Shown here: piece by piece, positions 45,001-55,720 of the stretch
Layout of the letters: each line of letters begins with the position of its first letter
How positions within the stretch are numbered: the stretch's first letter is position 1
Assembly (NCBI GenBank): GCA_031002005.1
Contig: CM061914.1
Location: 194,326,685 to 194,390,684 of the forward strand
Reading direction: 5' to 3'
Length of the DNA: 64,000 nt
Source: Vandiemenella viatica
Taxonomy: Eukaryota > Arthropoda > Insecta > Orthoptera > Morabidae
The notes under the pieces: generated by a model
Databases searched by the model: none
Seen by the model: the letters and a program-made list of their open reading frames with translations, nothing else
Told to the model about the DNA's origin: nothing
Made by a program: the position numbers and the translations under genes

Positions 45001-47224
45001 ATAAGAACGGGAACGAGTTTTGCGACAGCCTTTGGAAGGGAAGCATCCCGACATTATTCGCCTGGAGTGATTTGGGGAAATCATGGAAAACCCAAATCTG
45101 AATGTCTGGACGGGGATTCGAACCCGCGTCATCCCAAATGTGAGGCCAGAGCGTTACCGCTCGCCCAGTACGCTTGATAAAAGCAGTTAGTATTAAAATT
45201 CTTGAATACTGCAGCGCATAATACTAAATGAGTGAAAATACTGAAAAACTACGAATCAACATCGAGCGCCTAGAGATATGAACGAACTTACTGAGTGACG
45301 TCGAAATACCACTGCTCTCCTAATAAGAGCTTTATCGCACAGACATACTGTACTACGGTCGCACAGGCCAAAACGCGAAGATTACGAAAGTGGCGTTACT
45401 TTGAGATCTGATGTGTCTGTTAATTTCTGGCGATCGCGTTGAAGCGGAGGCGAGTTGGAGCGACGACGCACACCTAGACGGAAGTGGGAGACTCGAGTCT
45501 CACAGCTCGAGATCAGCAGACCTCGCACGGAGTAATCACAGTCTCGAAAAAAAGAAAGTTCTACCCAAAACATTCTACAGCAGAATCGTCATTTATGTCT
45601 TGCTAGTGCCTTATTTGAAACGTAGCTGCATTGCGCGTTATACAGGAGACAGCGTGAAACACAGTTATTTGGTTCCGTGTTGGGAGCACTAGCAGACAAC
45701 ATACCTCTCTACTCTTACAATAACAGGAAATGTAGCAAATTGTTTATCATTTCGTACTTACTTTTTCGTCCACTGTGATTAGCCCAGTGTATAACCCCCG
45801 CACCACCTCACTCTGTCCACGGGAATTGTTAATGATCGAGGGAGTGTTGACGTGTGCCAGTTACTACATCACACACATACAATTTCAAATTATCAGCTGG
45901 TCCAATTGGCGCAAGCCATCGACCATTAAATAAATTTAAAAAAAAAATTCAAATTAGGCACTCTGCCTTCAATTTTAATAGTAGCTGTACGGACAGGTAT
46001 GAGTATCGGGAAGGTATAATCGCAAAAAAACACATCACAAATATCCGTTTACCGCAATTGTCTCAATTTTTCACAGAAACAAAATTGTTGTTGAAAGACT
46101 AAACTCTAGCTGAATGTTATTTAAACTTTCAAAGGACATAAATTTCAGACCTAATCCATTGTGTCGTTTAAGAGGCTGCCGATGAAATTTATACAGCTTT
46201 ACTGTGCCAATAGGAAGTTAAACTTTGTAAAATTGTTGATATCTTTTATTGATCACTAGTGAAAGTTCCTGACTGTTTTTCGCTTATCGTCCCGGGTCTA
46301 AAATAGTTCCAGTTTTTAGGGTCAAAGATTATGTCAGGTTGATCTGATCTGAATTACGAACCTGACTTGTGTTTCGTCCTTAAAAAGAATAAAATCTCTT
46401 GAGCTTGAAAAACTCACAAGTATTAATAGATGTACGTATTAAACACGAAAAACGAATGCACTATCGTATAATTGTTTCAAAATTCGTAGACTCGAAATTC
46501 GTTAAGAACAAACTTTATTTGTATTTGACCCTTAAAGTTCACACTGGAAAATTAAATTAAAAAAAAAAAATCCTGTCTGTTTGGAAGGCATGAGGTTGTC
46601 TTTCACTCTGGCTTGGCGAACACTCATAATGTAACCTTTGGTCAGAGTCCGTAACGGACAGACAACATCACTCGGTATTATTAAACGATTGAGGAACTCC
46701 GAACAAATCAGTCGCCAGAGTACACGATTCGCTAACATATTTGGTCTGATGTCCTTTTTAAGCAACCTAATGACCCAGGTACAGGGAATATGGACAAACA
46801 TCATTATCGAACGTGGTCACTAAAATACCTAAAAAAGCACATAAACCGTAATACATACACTTTGTTCAAGCACCAACATTAGCGAATGTTTTAATTAAAC
46901 TGAAGTTTCGCCTAGGCCGTATGACACTTGGCATTTGTGCTTTCAGCACAGGGCATGAGTATTTTTTTCATGTTGTTTTTATCAGCGACATTTTAGCAGA
47001 TCACCGAGCGTGTTGGGTGAGTGATTAACGTTCTGGTCTCGCATTCGGGAGGACGCCGGTTTGAATCCCCGTCCGGGCATCCAGATTTGGGATTTCGATG
47101 GTTTCCCCAAATCACTCCAGACAAATGCCGAAATGGTTCCTTCAAAAAGGCCATGGCCGAATTCCTTCCCGTTCCTTGTCCCCAGTCCCATCCCGCCTCT
47201 AATGACCTTAGCCATCGACGAGGC

Positions 47225-47270
<46 letters not shown>

Positions 47271-47629
47271 AGTAAAGAAAAGCAGATCCACGTTTTTGAG
47301 CTGTAAAATTATCGACTTTTTTTATCTATGAAATGCTACGAAAAGCAAACATTATTAATGTACTGTATTATCGCAATTAATTTGGTAGGAGTTGCTTAGG
47401 TATTAAATTGTGGACATAATCTCGAATTTGTTTTAATGATATCTCTGGTTACTGTTACTTTGCGAGCGAAGGCTGACACGTGACACCGTTGTCAAGCCAA
47501 TAGCTATCGAGGCGAGTGAATGAGAGAGTATATAGGAGATTATGTAGTACATAGTAGATTATGTAGTATATTTCGTTTCTGCCTTTTGACTTGGCTGTGG
47601 TGCGTGGTACTGACCTTGAGATGACCCAT
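39865..47629 (-). CDS. Cuticular protein gene 2, RR-2 class (3 coding exons, 120 aa)
   Basis: Predicted secreted chitin-binding cuticle protein, paralogue of gene 1. Exons on the minus strand are 47629-47615, 41906-41769 and 40074-39865; introns are 5708 and 1694 bp. All junctions are GT-AG, phase 0. Residues 1-20 are a signal peptide ([20 protein letters not shown]). Residues 21-51 form a Gly/Ala/Tyr-rich spacer with GYG repeats ending VDYY. The RR-2 domain covers about residues 54-112, with [37 protein letters not shown] and NAVV; the protein ends HPAYY. It lacks the long C-terminal extension of gene 1. Expression is probably epidermal and tied to the moult, as is usual for RR-2 genes; that is inference. 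Confidence 0.9.
40119..40505 (+). mobile_element. RTE-type LINE fragment in gene 2 intron 2
   Basis: Matches the 50-kb copy in frame: [58 protein letters not shown]. It is truncated at both ends and antisense to gene 2. Its left edge lies about 45 bp from the exon 3 acceptor. Confidence 0.8.
40949..41690 (-). mobile_element. Tc1-like DNA transposon relic in gene 2 intron 2
   Basis: Inverted ends share AGTGATTACAAAAT and AAATTTAC (left 40949-40976, right about 41664-41690). The minus strand keeps [14 protein letters not shown], a [17 protein letters not shown] catalytic block and the C-terminal [12 protein letters not shown] region. Frameshifts and a lost N-terminus make it inactive. Its right end is about 80 bp from exon 2. 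Confidence 0.8.
41769..41906 (-). CDS. Gene 2 coding exon 2 (signal peptide, Gly-rich spacer)
   Basis: 46 codons, residues 6-51, between acceptor GGCTGCAG|GTG and donor TAC|GTGAGT. It is GC-rich. It encodes the hydrophobic core [15 protein letters not shown], then [15 protein letters not shown] and a stretch ending APAVDYY. Confidence 0.9.
42043..42075. repeat. (AT)n microsatellite
   Basis: About 30 bp of pure AT in gene 2 intron 1, next to degenerate tandem copies at 42241-42590. Confidence 0.9.
42241..42590. repeat. Three degenerate tandem copies, gene 2 intron 1
   Basis: The block AGACAGTA-TTTCTGTT, then a GAAAGTATACTTGTG-like stretch and an AAGTTCC-like stretch, recurs from about 42242, 42389 and 42521 (spacings 147 and 132). 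The flanking segment has TTTAGGAGGAGTCACATACA before ATATATAT, an end common in insect repeats. Confidence 0.55.
42781..44910. other. Gene 2 intron 1, nothing recognised
   Basis: AT-rich with no coding or repeat signal I can identify. A GC-richer patch at 44280-44530 remains unexplained. Confidence 0.4.
44911..45174 (-). mobile_element. tRNA-derived SINE, family 2
   Basis: Poly-T left edge, an internal 11-12 base G run near 44990, body GGAGTGATTTGGGGAAATCA, and a reversed head with GGGGATTCGAACCCGCG. It lies in gene 2 intron 1. Confidence 0.82.
46280..46945 (-). repeat. Unclassified dispersed repeat R1, copy 2
   Basis: The reverse complement is colinear with 6955-7520, including TTAAAACATTCGCTAA, AGACCAAATATGTTA and GACCAAAGGTTACATT. 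It lies in gene 2 intron 1, antisense to copy 1. It may encode nothing; the class is unknown. Confidence 0.7.
47003..47280 (+). mobile_element. tRNA-derived SINE, family 2, with long poly-A and TSD
   Basis: Head with GGTTTGAATCCCCGTCC, body TTTCCCCAAATCACTCCAG and GGCCATGGCCGAATTCCTTC, and a poly-A of about 42 bases. AGCAGATC precedes the head (46995-47002) and recurs after the tail (47281-47288). The intact long tail suggests youth. It inserted about 0.3 kb inside gene 2 intron 1 from exon 1. Confidence 0.85.
47615..47629 (-). CDS. Gene 2 coding exon 1 (MGHLK)
   Basis: Five codons, ATG at 47629, donor AAG|GTCAGT. It matches gene 1 exon 1 in length, phase and sequence (MG-LK). A strong TATA box lies 61 bp upstream. 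Confidence 0.85.
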
Positions 47630-47662
47630 GATTGCTGATGGAGAGCGCGCGGTAGTTTGCTG

Positions 47663-47690
47663 TGACCGCGGCCCCGCGTCCGCTTATATA
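47663..47690 (-). promoter_or_regulatory. Gene 2 core promoter (TATATAAG)
   Basis: TATATAAG lies at 47690-47683 in a GC-rich setting, and TCACAG at 47665-47660 is a plausible initiator. That gives a 5' leader of about 34 nt. A nuclear-receptor half-site AGGTCA (plus strand 47703-47708) sits just upstream of the TATA box. It is suggestive for an ecdysone-cascade gene but too short to rely on. Confidence 0.7.
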
Positions 47691-48020
47691 CGCGCCGCGG
47701 CGAGGTCACCGCGCAGGGGTGGTAAAAAACAGCTCTCACTCTAAACCAGCAGTCACACTGATTAACAAATCTACAACCGACAGTGTCTCTCCCACTCTAC
47801 TAGTGTGTCGCCGGACCAGCAGATAAAAATCTCTTCTTAAAACATTTAAAGCCATATTTCGCTTCCTACCGCAAGTTCGATGGAATGTCTTCAGCGTGGA
47901 CATATCCCACCGACGTCACTCTATAGACGACAGCCCTGGTGGGTATTATTTCTTACGAAATCGGCGGCTTAAAAAAATCCTAAGAACATACCAGCAGAAA
48001 AGTCGGAAATAATACATTTG
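47691..48020. other. Gene 2 upstream region
   Basis: A GC-rich proximal promoter, then ordinary DNA. RTE-type LINE sequence begins at about 48023, so the host-derived upstream region is short. Confidence 0.5.
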
Positions 48021-48022
48021 CT

Positions 48023-48960
48023 TTTTTACTGTCATCAGTCTTTCGACTGGTTTGATGCAGTCATCCATCCCTTCTTATCTTCTGTTAAGCTCTTCTCTGT
48101 CTTCCTCTACTGTTCTTACCTTCGACTGTTCCCTCCGCCAGCAAATTAACCAGTCCAGCATGTCTCAAAATATGACCTACCAGCCTGTCTCTTCTTTCTG
48201 TAAGCTTCTTCCACAAACTTCTTTCCTCGTCCATCATTTCCAAAACTCGTTCATTTCTTACTTTGTCTGTCCACTTAATGTTCAGCATTCTTCTGCAGCA
48301 CCACGTTTCAAGTGCTGCAAATTTCTTTCTATCTGGCATTCCTAAATTCGTAGCTTCGCTACCATAAAGTGCTGTGCTCCACACATAGAATTTTTATAAG
48401 TTATTTCTCATTCCTAGATAAATATTTGAAAGTAAAGGATAGCTCTTTTTCACGAAGGCTTTTCCGCTAGTGATATTCTGCTTTTACGTCAGTTTTAATT
48501 TAGTTGTTAAGAAGCAGAATTCACTAACTTCTCCTATTGCATCCGATCCTATTTTTGTATTTAATCTACTGTGATTCGTATCATTTCTGCTACGTTTCAT
48601 CACTTTTGTTTTGCTTTGATTTATATTCAATCCAAACTCTTCCTCGAGTATTTTGTTCATGCCATACAGTAACTTCTCAATATCCTCAGCCTGTTCTGCT
48701 AACAAGACAATGTCATGAGAAAATCGTAGCATACTGATTTTTTTCCTTGAACACTTATTCCACATAAAATTTTTTGTTTCAATTCCTTCATTGCTTCTTC
48801 TACATACAAGTTGAATATTAACGGGGTAGACTACAACCTTGTTTCACACTCTTTTTAACTGATGCATGTCTCTAATTATAGCCACTCGATTCTTATGAAG
48901 TTTATAAAGAATTCTGCTATCTCCACAGTTTATATTTAATTTCTTTAAAATTTTGAACGT
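48023..48960 (-). mobile_element. RTE-type LINE relic upstream of gene 2
   Basis: Minus-strand frames: SMLRFSHDIVLLAEQAEDIE, EFGLNINQSKTKVMKRSR, LETWCCRRMLNIKWTDK and LVGHILRHAGLVNLL. The 3' end GACTGATGACAGTAAAAAAG matches the 58.8-kb copy. Multiple frameshifts. Confidence 0.78.
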
Positions 48961-50180
48961 GTTATCTCACCTAGCACATGATAGCAAAAAAAATTTCTTA
49001 GTGAACAAACGCCATAAAAGTATTTTTGTTTTTCTTAATTCGCCTTCAAGGATTAATCTTAAAGGTATAGTTGCTTCTATTTTAACGTGATATTTCCTAA
49101 CGCAAACTGATCTTCATCCAGTCTCTCTTGTACTGTCGTTTCTTTATTTTAGCGTTGTCAGTAATTTTTAGGCATGTGATGTTAGACTTATAGTGGGATA
49201 ATTATTACCGTGGCAGGTGGTATTTTCTTTGGAAATGTGAAGATGGTATTTTTTATCTTAAAAGCTGAGTGGATTAATATGTCGCATAGACGTGTTATAT
49301 TTTTCTTTTGGGTCCGTTCTCGTTTGGAGCATTATAGTTTCAATTTTATAAAAATTTGCCCAACTGTAGTTATTTTTGTCGCTAGTAATATTAAGTGGAA
49401 ACACATTGCAGTTGTGTTTGTATATTCGCTATTTTCCTCCGTCATTTTTCTGTCGATACAGGATATTTGTCGACGCTCGGGGCTCGTGTTTGACGTATGC
49501 TGTACTTGTCGCTCTACGCGTGTCACACACAGTATTTAACGCGCGGCTTTAGGGCGAGCGCATCGAAGAAAGCAATCGACGCGGCCGAATAAGAAACTCA
49601 GCGAAACGCAGGTGAGGCGACAAAAAAGGCGAAGACGCTCGACGCAGTAGGAAAGGAAACTACTGCCATAGAGAAAGCGAATATCAGACTCGACTTTATT
49701 AGTCTGCTTAGAGCAATCGCAGAAAATATAAATCTCGAAACGAATGGTGTGAAAGTACCGCTCTAGTGGCACGTCTGACGTAGCCGATGTAGCCGTATGG
49801 GGTGGTTGTTACTGTCGGCCAGCTAATGCGTTAGAGGCAGTACGCTATCTTCACGCTCAACAGAAACTCTTCAAGTTCGTTCAATGGTCTCGACATGTGA
49901 CCCTAGAAAGTCATTTCTTCCACTTTTAGACTCTGCACAATGCATGTTTTTTTAATTAATTAATTTAGATTTAGTTAATTATGAAACGCAACAGTTGAGG
50001 TGACACAGTCATTAATTGTCACTCTAAAACCTCAATCTGTGACCCTTTTAGACTTGATGAATTTTATTTTTGGTCTAAATATACGTTAAGTGTGAGACAC
50101 AAAATAAGGGGAGGTGGAAGGAGGAATACTGGGTGAGGGGGTGGGAGAGAGGCACAAGAAGATAAATCCAAATATAGCTT
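48961..50180. other. No recognisable gene
   Basis: Includes a GC-richer segment 49500-49790 with no identifiable coding exon. Confidence 0.4.
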
Positions 50181-50184
50181 TGCA

Positions 50185-51095
50185 CATGGTGTGATAGAAG
50201 AATTTAATCTATCCCCATTAATATTCAACTTGTATGTAGAGCAAGTAATAAAGGAAGTAAAAGAAAAACTCTAGGGTGGTATAAGTGTTCAGGGAGAAAA
50301 AAATCAGTATGCTACGATTTGCTGATGACATTGTGTTTTTAGCAGAACAGGTTGAACATATTGAGAAGTTACTGAATGGCATGTACAAAATACTGAAGGA
50401 AGACTTTGGACTGAATATAAATCAAAGCAAGACAAAAGTAATGAAATGTAGCAGAAAAGATACCAATACTAGCAGATTATATATAAAAATAGGATCAGGT
50501 GCAATAGGAGAAGTAAGAGAATTCTGTTACTTGGGAAGTAAAATTACAACCGATGGCCGAAGCAGGAATGATGTTAAAAGTAGAATAGCACTAGCAAAAA
50601 GAGCCTTCATGAAAAAGAGAAACCTTTTAGTTTCAAATATTGATGTAGGAATTAGAAAAAACTTTTTAAAATTCTATGTGTGGCGCACACCACTTTATGG
50701 TAGCGAAACATGGACTTTAGGAATACCAGAAAGAAAGAAACTTGAAGCATTTGAAATGTGGTGCTACAGGAGAATGCTGAAAATTAAGTGAACGGACAAA
50801 ATATGAAACGAACGAGTTTTGGAAATAATGGGCGAGGAAAGAAGATTGTGGAAGAAGGTTACAGAAAGAAGAGACAGGCTGGTAGGTCATATTTTGAGAC
50901 ATAATGGATTGGTTAATTTGTTAGTGGAGGGAACAGTCGAAGGTAAGAACTGTAGAGGAAGACAAAGATTAGAATATATGAAGCAGATAATTTATTGAGG
51001 ACGTTGGTTGTAAGGGGTATGTAGAAATGAAGTGGATTGCATGAAACCTGTCGAGACACTTCCTACAGCAAAAATAAATAAATTTCTTATCATTC
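50185..51095 (+). mobile_element. RTE-type LINE, best-preserved copy in window
   Basis: An uninterrupted stretch of about 168 codons begins at the RT catalytic region (MLRFADDIVFLAEQ, where ADD is the active site). It continues [48 protein letters not shown] and [14 protein letters not shown] stop and shifts follow, then RRDRLVGHILRH and EGKNCRGRQRLEYMKQ. The 5' half is missing. Confidence 0.82.
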
Positions 51096-51144
51096 TATGA
51101 ATTTGTCGGCATTGTAGCCGCTGTGTCTTGTTTTATGCTTTTGT

Positions 51145-51310
51145 TTTTTCTAATGGCTTTAGACATCTTAGGCCATACAGCCAGCGTGATTATTATTTTT
51201 TTCCGGGTAATTAGACACACCACAGGACGGAAATGACACAACACTTAAACACCCATGCCATCGGCTGGACTCTAACCGGCGACCTTGAGCACGCGGCGAC
51301 GTGTCTTGGA
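51145..51310 (-). mobile_element. tRNA-derived SINE, family 3
   Basis: Shares GGCCATACAGCCAGC, CACAGGACGGAAATGACACA and the reversed head GGACTCTAACCGGCGACC with the other family-3 copies. The far 3' end (tRNA 5' end) is lost. Confidence 0.68.
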
Positions 51311-51607
51311 GGGCTCCCTCCACTGGGTGCTTATACCGTAGCAGTTGTGGATGCAGTGACAAGTGCTCGCTCGGAGTATGACGGCTCTGTTTGGCAGCGT
51401 ACCTCTGGTAACTGTTAGCCGCAGGAGACGTCTATAATTACCCAGCACAGGTGATGACGGTAGAATGTGCTTCCGTGTTTCGAAACACTGAGTCGATCAC
51501 CTGTTGATGAGACGCTAATCACTGCGGTCAGTGGCTTACTATTGCGACGAGCAGGAAAACATGCGCGGCGTAAAGAAAAACCTCAGCGAATGGGAATTAC
51601 CTATCAC

Positions 51608-51917
51608 CAGGCCCGCCACTAGCTGTTTGAACACCCTTGTGCAATACCGATTATGCCGCCCCCTGTCTAACTGAAGCCAGTGGTGGATCTAGGAATTTTT
51701 CGAGCCGAATCAAACATTATTTTGCCGCCCCCATTGTTGCCAATAAAAGATCGTTGCTACATAAATTTTCCGCCGCCCACCATGTCCCATGGTTTTTTTT
51801 TAGCTCTGCTACTATCCCGGCAGCAGCACTCAACAGTCCATCACTTGATTTGCCGCCCCCCTGGACGTGCCGCCCGAGTGCGGTGCTCACCTTACACGCC
51901 CGCTTACGGCGGGCCTG
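51608..51917. mobile_element. hAT-type MITE with 8-bp TSD
   Basis: Terminal inverted repeats CAGGCCCGCCACTAG (left) and CAGGCCCGCCGTAAG (reverse complement of right). Flanks are CCTATCAC (51600-51607) and CCTACCAC (51918-51925), an 8-bp target duplication with one mismatch, which is the hAT hallmark. The 310-bp body has recurrent TGCCGCCCCC-like motifs and no transposase. Confidence 0.82.
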
Positions 51918-51925
51918 CCTACCAC

Positions 51926-52605
51926 CAGGTCTGTTTCCTCCTCCGATAAGACTACACAGTAACACGTGATAAAACAGTTTCAAGTTTCTTGGCGAACCGA
52001 CTCTAGGAGTGTTTATGGAAAAATAAATAAAAAAAAATCCTTCTGCAAACGTTTTCTGATTCTACCAGACAGGTTTCCTCGTATTAAAGTTCTTTCCGCG
52101 ATTTAAAATCACGCTTGTTAACGCAGCTAATCAACCAGTGTATGCTACTGTGGTTTACAGCCAGGAGGCGCCATATAAAGACAACATTTCCTTCAGGTAA
52201 TCTTCGTGTCTCTCAAATCACAGCTCACAACCTTGCGTTACTCAAAATCCCAAATTTTTCCTTCTTACTACACAGTTTGTGCTTAAATCTGCTGGTGAGA
52301 CAACTCCTTCTAAACTCGCAGCTACATGTAGCCTGCGAAAGTTTACAGCAAGAAGTGCAATCTATGGTAAATGAATGACTGAGTCTTAGAAATTTGATTC
52401 TCCAGCAGATAATTCGCGTGTATTATTCAACAGATAATTTTATGAATATGTTGAAAATACTATCCTTTATAACTTTTTAATTTTTTCAACTGATTTTTTA
52501 CTTTGTTTGTTTGTGAAAACTGTAACTTAAAATACACCAAGATGCCCTGCAGTGAATGTTCCCGCATCTTGCGGCGACCTAATGAAACCAACCGAATATT
52601 GTGGA
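51926..52605. other. No recognisable gene
   Basis: Short frames only, AT-rich. Confidence 0.4.
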
Positions 52606-52609
52606 AGTC

Positions 52610-52808
52610 ATTTAACGAAACGCATTCGACGCTCCGGCCTCGCATCCGGCAGGTCGCGAGTTCAAACTCCCATCCCGTCATCCAGATTTCGCTCGTGGAT
52701 GGTTCCCGGAACGCCCGGATGGTTCTTTCAGAAGGCCATGGCCGAATTGCTTCCCGTTACTTGCCACCAGTACTCTACGCCGACAAGGCGTAAAACCATT
52801 AAAAAGAA
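52610..52808 (+). mobile_element. tRNA-derived SINE, family 2
   Basis: Head with CGCGAGTTCAAACTCCC (worn box B), body CCCGGATGGTTCTTTCAGAA, GGCCATGGCCGAATTGCTTC, and end GACAAGGCGTAAAA. Confidence 0.75.
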
Positions 52809-53082
52809 ATTAGTATTGTCAAATTGTTACATGAAATCCTATTACAGCCAAATATTGATTAAAATGAAGTTAAAACACTTTAAACTGATACAGGAAATCA
52901 TCTAATACAGACTGCAAGTAGTAGAGATAAAATTAGACCCTCAGAACAATAGCTATCAACTTGATCCACGACGCCACCGCCTTCAAATACTGCGCAAACA
53001 GAGTTCCTACACAGCAAAAACACACAAAAAATACATAGAAGTTTCACTTCTTGCTCTTTTACACACCGATCCACCCATCACA

Positions 53083-53412
53083 TTTTTTTTTTTTTTTTTT
53101 TTTTTTTTAGCTTGTGGCATTACACCTCGTCGACGTGAAGGTCATTAGCGAGCGATAGAACTAGGGGCAAGGAACGGCGTAAGAATCCCGTATATCCCTT
53201 CCAAACCGTTACCTTCCTGGATAGGTGCAATGCACCCTCCGCCAAACACTTTTAGTGAATCGCGGAGTAATAGTAATTAGGACAGTATTTCTGAAGGAAC
53301 CGTCGCGGCATTCGCGTGGGTTGATTTCGGAGAATCATGGAATATGTGGAAGGCCGGGCGGGGATTCGAACCCGCGTCCTCCCAAATTACAGGCCAGAGC
53401 GTTACCGCGCTC
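53083..53412 (-). mobile_element. tRNA-derived SINE, family 2, split by a LINE-B tail
   Basis: Poly-T (53083-53109), then the SINE end CCTCGTCGACGTGAAGGTCA. The body is interrupted at about 53188-53279 and resumes with CATTCGCGTGGGTTGATTTC, then the reversed head GGGGATTCGAACCCGCG. Confidence 0.78.
53188..53279 (+). mobile_element. LINE-B extreme 3' end (~90 bp) nested in a SINE
   Basis: CCCGTATATCCCTTCC, GGATAGGTGCAATGCACCCT and TTAGTGAATCGCGGAGTAAT are the last ~90 bp of LINE-B with a short TAA-like tail. It is a drastically 5'-truncated insertion. Confidence 0.75.
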
Positions 53413-54137
53413 ATGATGGATCGCAGTTTCTTCTGCTGAAACGGCGATATGATATCGACAGCCTTAAAGCGGTGGTATAGTATGTATTCAGCAGTCACTG
53501 TTAAGTCTTGATCGCCTTACCGTGATAGCGAAGTGTTCCCACTTACAGTGTCGTTACGTTCACGGCAGATTACGAATGCGGCGGTTTAGTTTCGAGGACA
53601 CAGTGGTCGCTGGTTTTTGTCTCGCTGTTGCTTCAGAGACGCCGATACGCCTCACTGGACGGGGTTTCTTTCGCGTATCGCAAGGACACTGTAAGCCAAA
53701 CATTCACAACACTGCCTAAATTCCAATTCCATACCGTGATTCTGATAGAAAGGATTTTTGTATTTCCCAAGTGAGCAGATTTTTTTCCGACTTAAAAGTT
53801 GCATTGTTTTAAATTTTTTCTCGTATGCGCCAGGTTTCAAGCATTCAATGGTCGATGTTAAATGATTTGTTAATCATCTAATTTGATTCCAAGCGCGAAT
53901 ACAAAAAGCACTATGTTTCCATAATACAGTGTTTTCTAAATCAAGAAATCCAATTTAACGTACTGTACCATCACATCCGTAATTGCTATTTTTTGTTTTT
54001 TTTCTGTTTTTGAGTCACTACCAATATTTAAAGGACTTTGCATGTTGGGGAGATGATACAGTGACATGTTTTCTTGTCTTTCGTAACTGGTGGTGTGTTT
54101 TCAAGGGACCACGCACTGTAATGTCGGAATCAACGCA

Positions 54138-54139
<2 letters not shown>

Positions 54140-54175
<36 letters not shown>

Positions 54176-54399
54176 GGCGTTTGACAACGAAGGCCATACA
54201 GCCAGCTCAATGTAATTTTGTAGTTTTCAGTGTACAAGTCATCATCCAGTATATATTGTATTTTCCAATGTATGGACGCCACAGGACGGATAGGACATTC
54301 ACACAGACACACAACACTTAAACATCCATGCCCGTGGCCGGATTCGAACCGGCGGCACGCGGAGCTAGCACTCTAGCCCCTACGCTACCGAGGCCGGCG
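54140..54399 (-). mobile_element. tRNA-derived SINE, family 3, with TSD
   Basis: A 30-base T run at the left edge, body GGCCATACAGCCAGCTCAAT, and reversed head CGGATTCGAACCGGCGG followed by GCTACCGAGGCCGGCG. Flanks AATCAACGCATC (54128-54139) and AATCATCGCATC (54400-54411) match at 11 of 12 bases. Confidence 0.85.
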
Positions 54400-54849
54400 A
54401 ATCATCGCATCGGCGGGTCACAGTGTGCGCAGATCAGAACCTCAGCACTAGAGGGCAGCGAGGTAGTTAGGAAATACGTCTGCTTGTCGGTGCACCAGAA
54501 TGTGACATTCTTGGAAAAAAAAGAGCTCTCCGAAGAATCCAGCGTATTCTTTGGACCTATCTTTGTTTGCCGCATGCGAACTTCTGCTCTGTCTTTAAAT
54601 TTGTCTCTGTTCCGCGGCTATTTCTTGAGATGCCCGACACAAATCCACTTGTACGACTCAGCCAGAAACACGACCTCCATTCTACGATGAAGTGCGACAT
54701 GTATTGTTTCCTCCTCAAGACAGATCCGGTGCCAAATACTGGAAACACACCAGGCTAGCTACGGAGATGGGCTGCTTCTGTTGAACTGGCGTTCAAATCT
54801 GAAAAAAAAAGATGATAGATTGTGGCATTTCATAAGGAGTTTCAACGAA

Positions 54850-55720
54850 AATTATTTTTGATAAGGAGGGGCGAAAGACAGAGTTGAAAAGTACGGCCCG
54901 ATTTGTTTGATATGAATGCAAACATTGATAAGAAATCACGTAAGAAATGTGTTTGCGAAAAGAAACTGGTTTGCAAATCGACAACATAGCTTTAGGCAAC
55001 AATTTTCATGTGAATATGTGATGGTGGGCTATATGCAAGATATTTCAGATGAATCGGGTGAGGGAGTCAGAGTTGATAGCATAGCGCTAAATCTTTCTGA
55101 TGCACTTAACAGAGTGAGTCATAAAATGGATTTAAATAAGTTGAAACCTTTTAGAGTGAATAAAAAAAGTGACTTTTTGCTCGAGGAATTCCTAAACGAT
55201 TTGAAGCAAAGCGTTAGAAATGGGATTGCTGTATCAAAGGAAGTGGAAGTAACTAGGTACCACAGGGTACAGTATTGGGTCCACTACTATTCATCACTCT
55301 AATGAATGACTGTGTTGGTGGGTTACAGTTAGAACTTAGTTGTTTTCAGGTGAAAAGATGGTATATGATAGGATCAAAACGGTAGAGGACTGTTAACAGC
55401 TGCAGGGTGATCTGGACGGAATATATAGCTGGATAGATCAACAAAGTATGAAGATAAATGTAATGAAGAGTAAGCTTAATACACGGAGGAACACCGACAG
55501 ACAACTAAAGGCTGTTTATGATTATAGAATTGCTTTTTGAGGTTTGAAGTGCAAATATCTTGGCATATCGTTTGATAATTAACTGAATTGGGCAGGTGGT
55601 AGGAAAAGGTTACAAAATTTTTCACATATTGCAGATGGTGGTGGGGGGAAGTACCATAGAATGGAGGGAACTGGGTTATTAAACTTTGGTCAGACCACTG
55701 CTTGAATATGGTGTGGGACC
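54850..55720 (+). mobile_element. LINE-A family RT fragment
   Basis: Frame reads LIRNHVRNVFAKRNWFANRQ, DALNRVSHKMDLNKL and, after shifts, a GTVLGPLLFITLMND-type RT block (near 55270). A worn tail matches the CAGGTGG-AGGAAAA block of the 22.6-kb copy. Frameshifted and truncated. Confidence 0.72.

Noticed and set aside
47228..47269. Poly-A run as an assembly or sequencing artefact
   Set aside because: It sits exactly at the 3' end of a SINE with matching flanking duplications, as expected for a retroposed tail.
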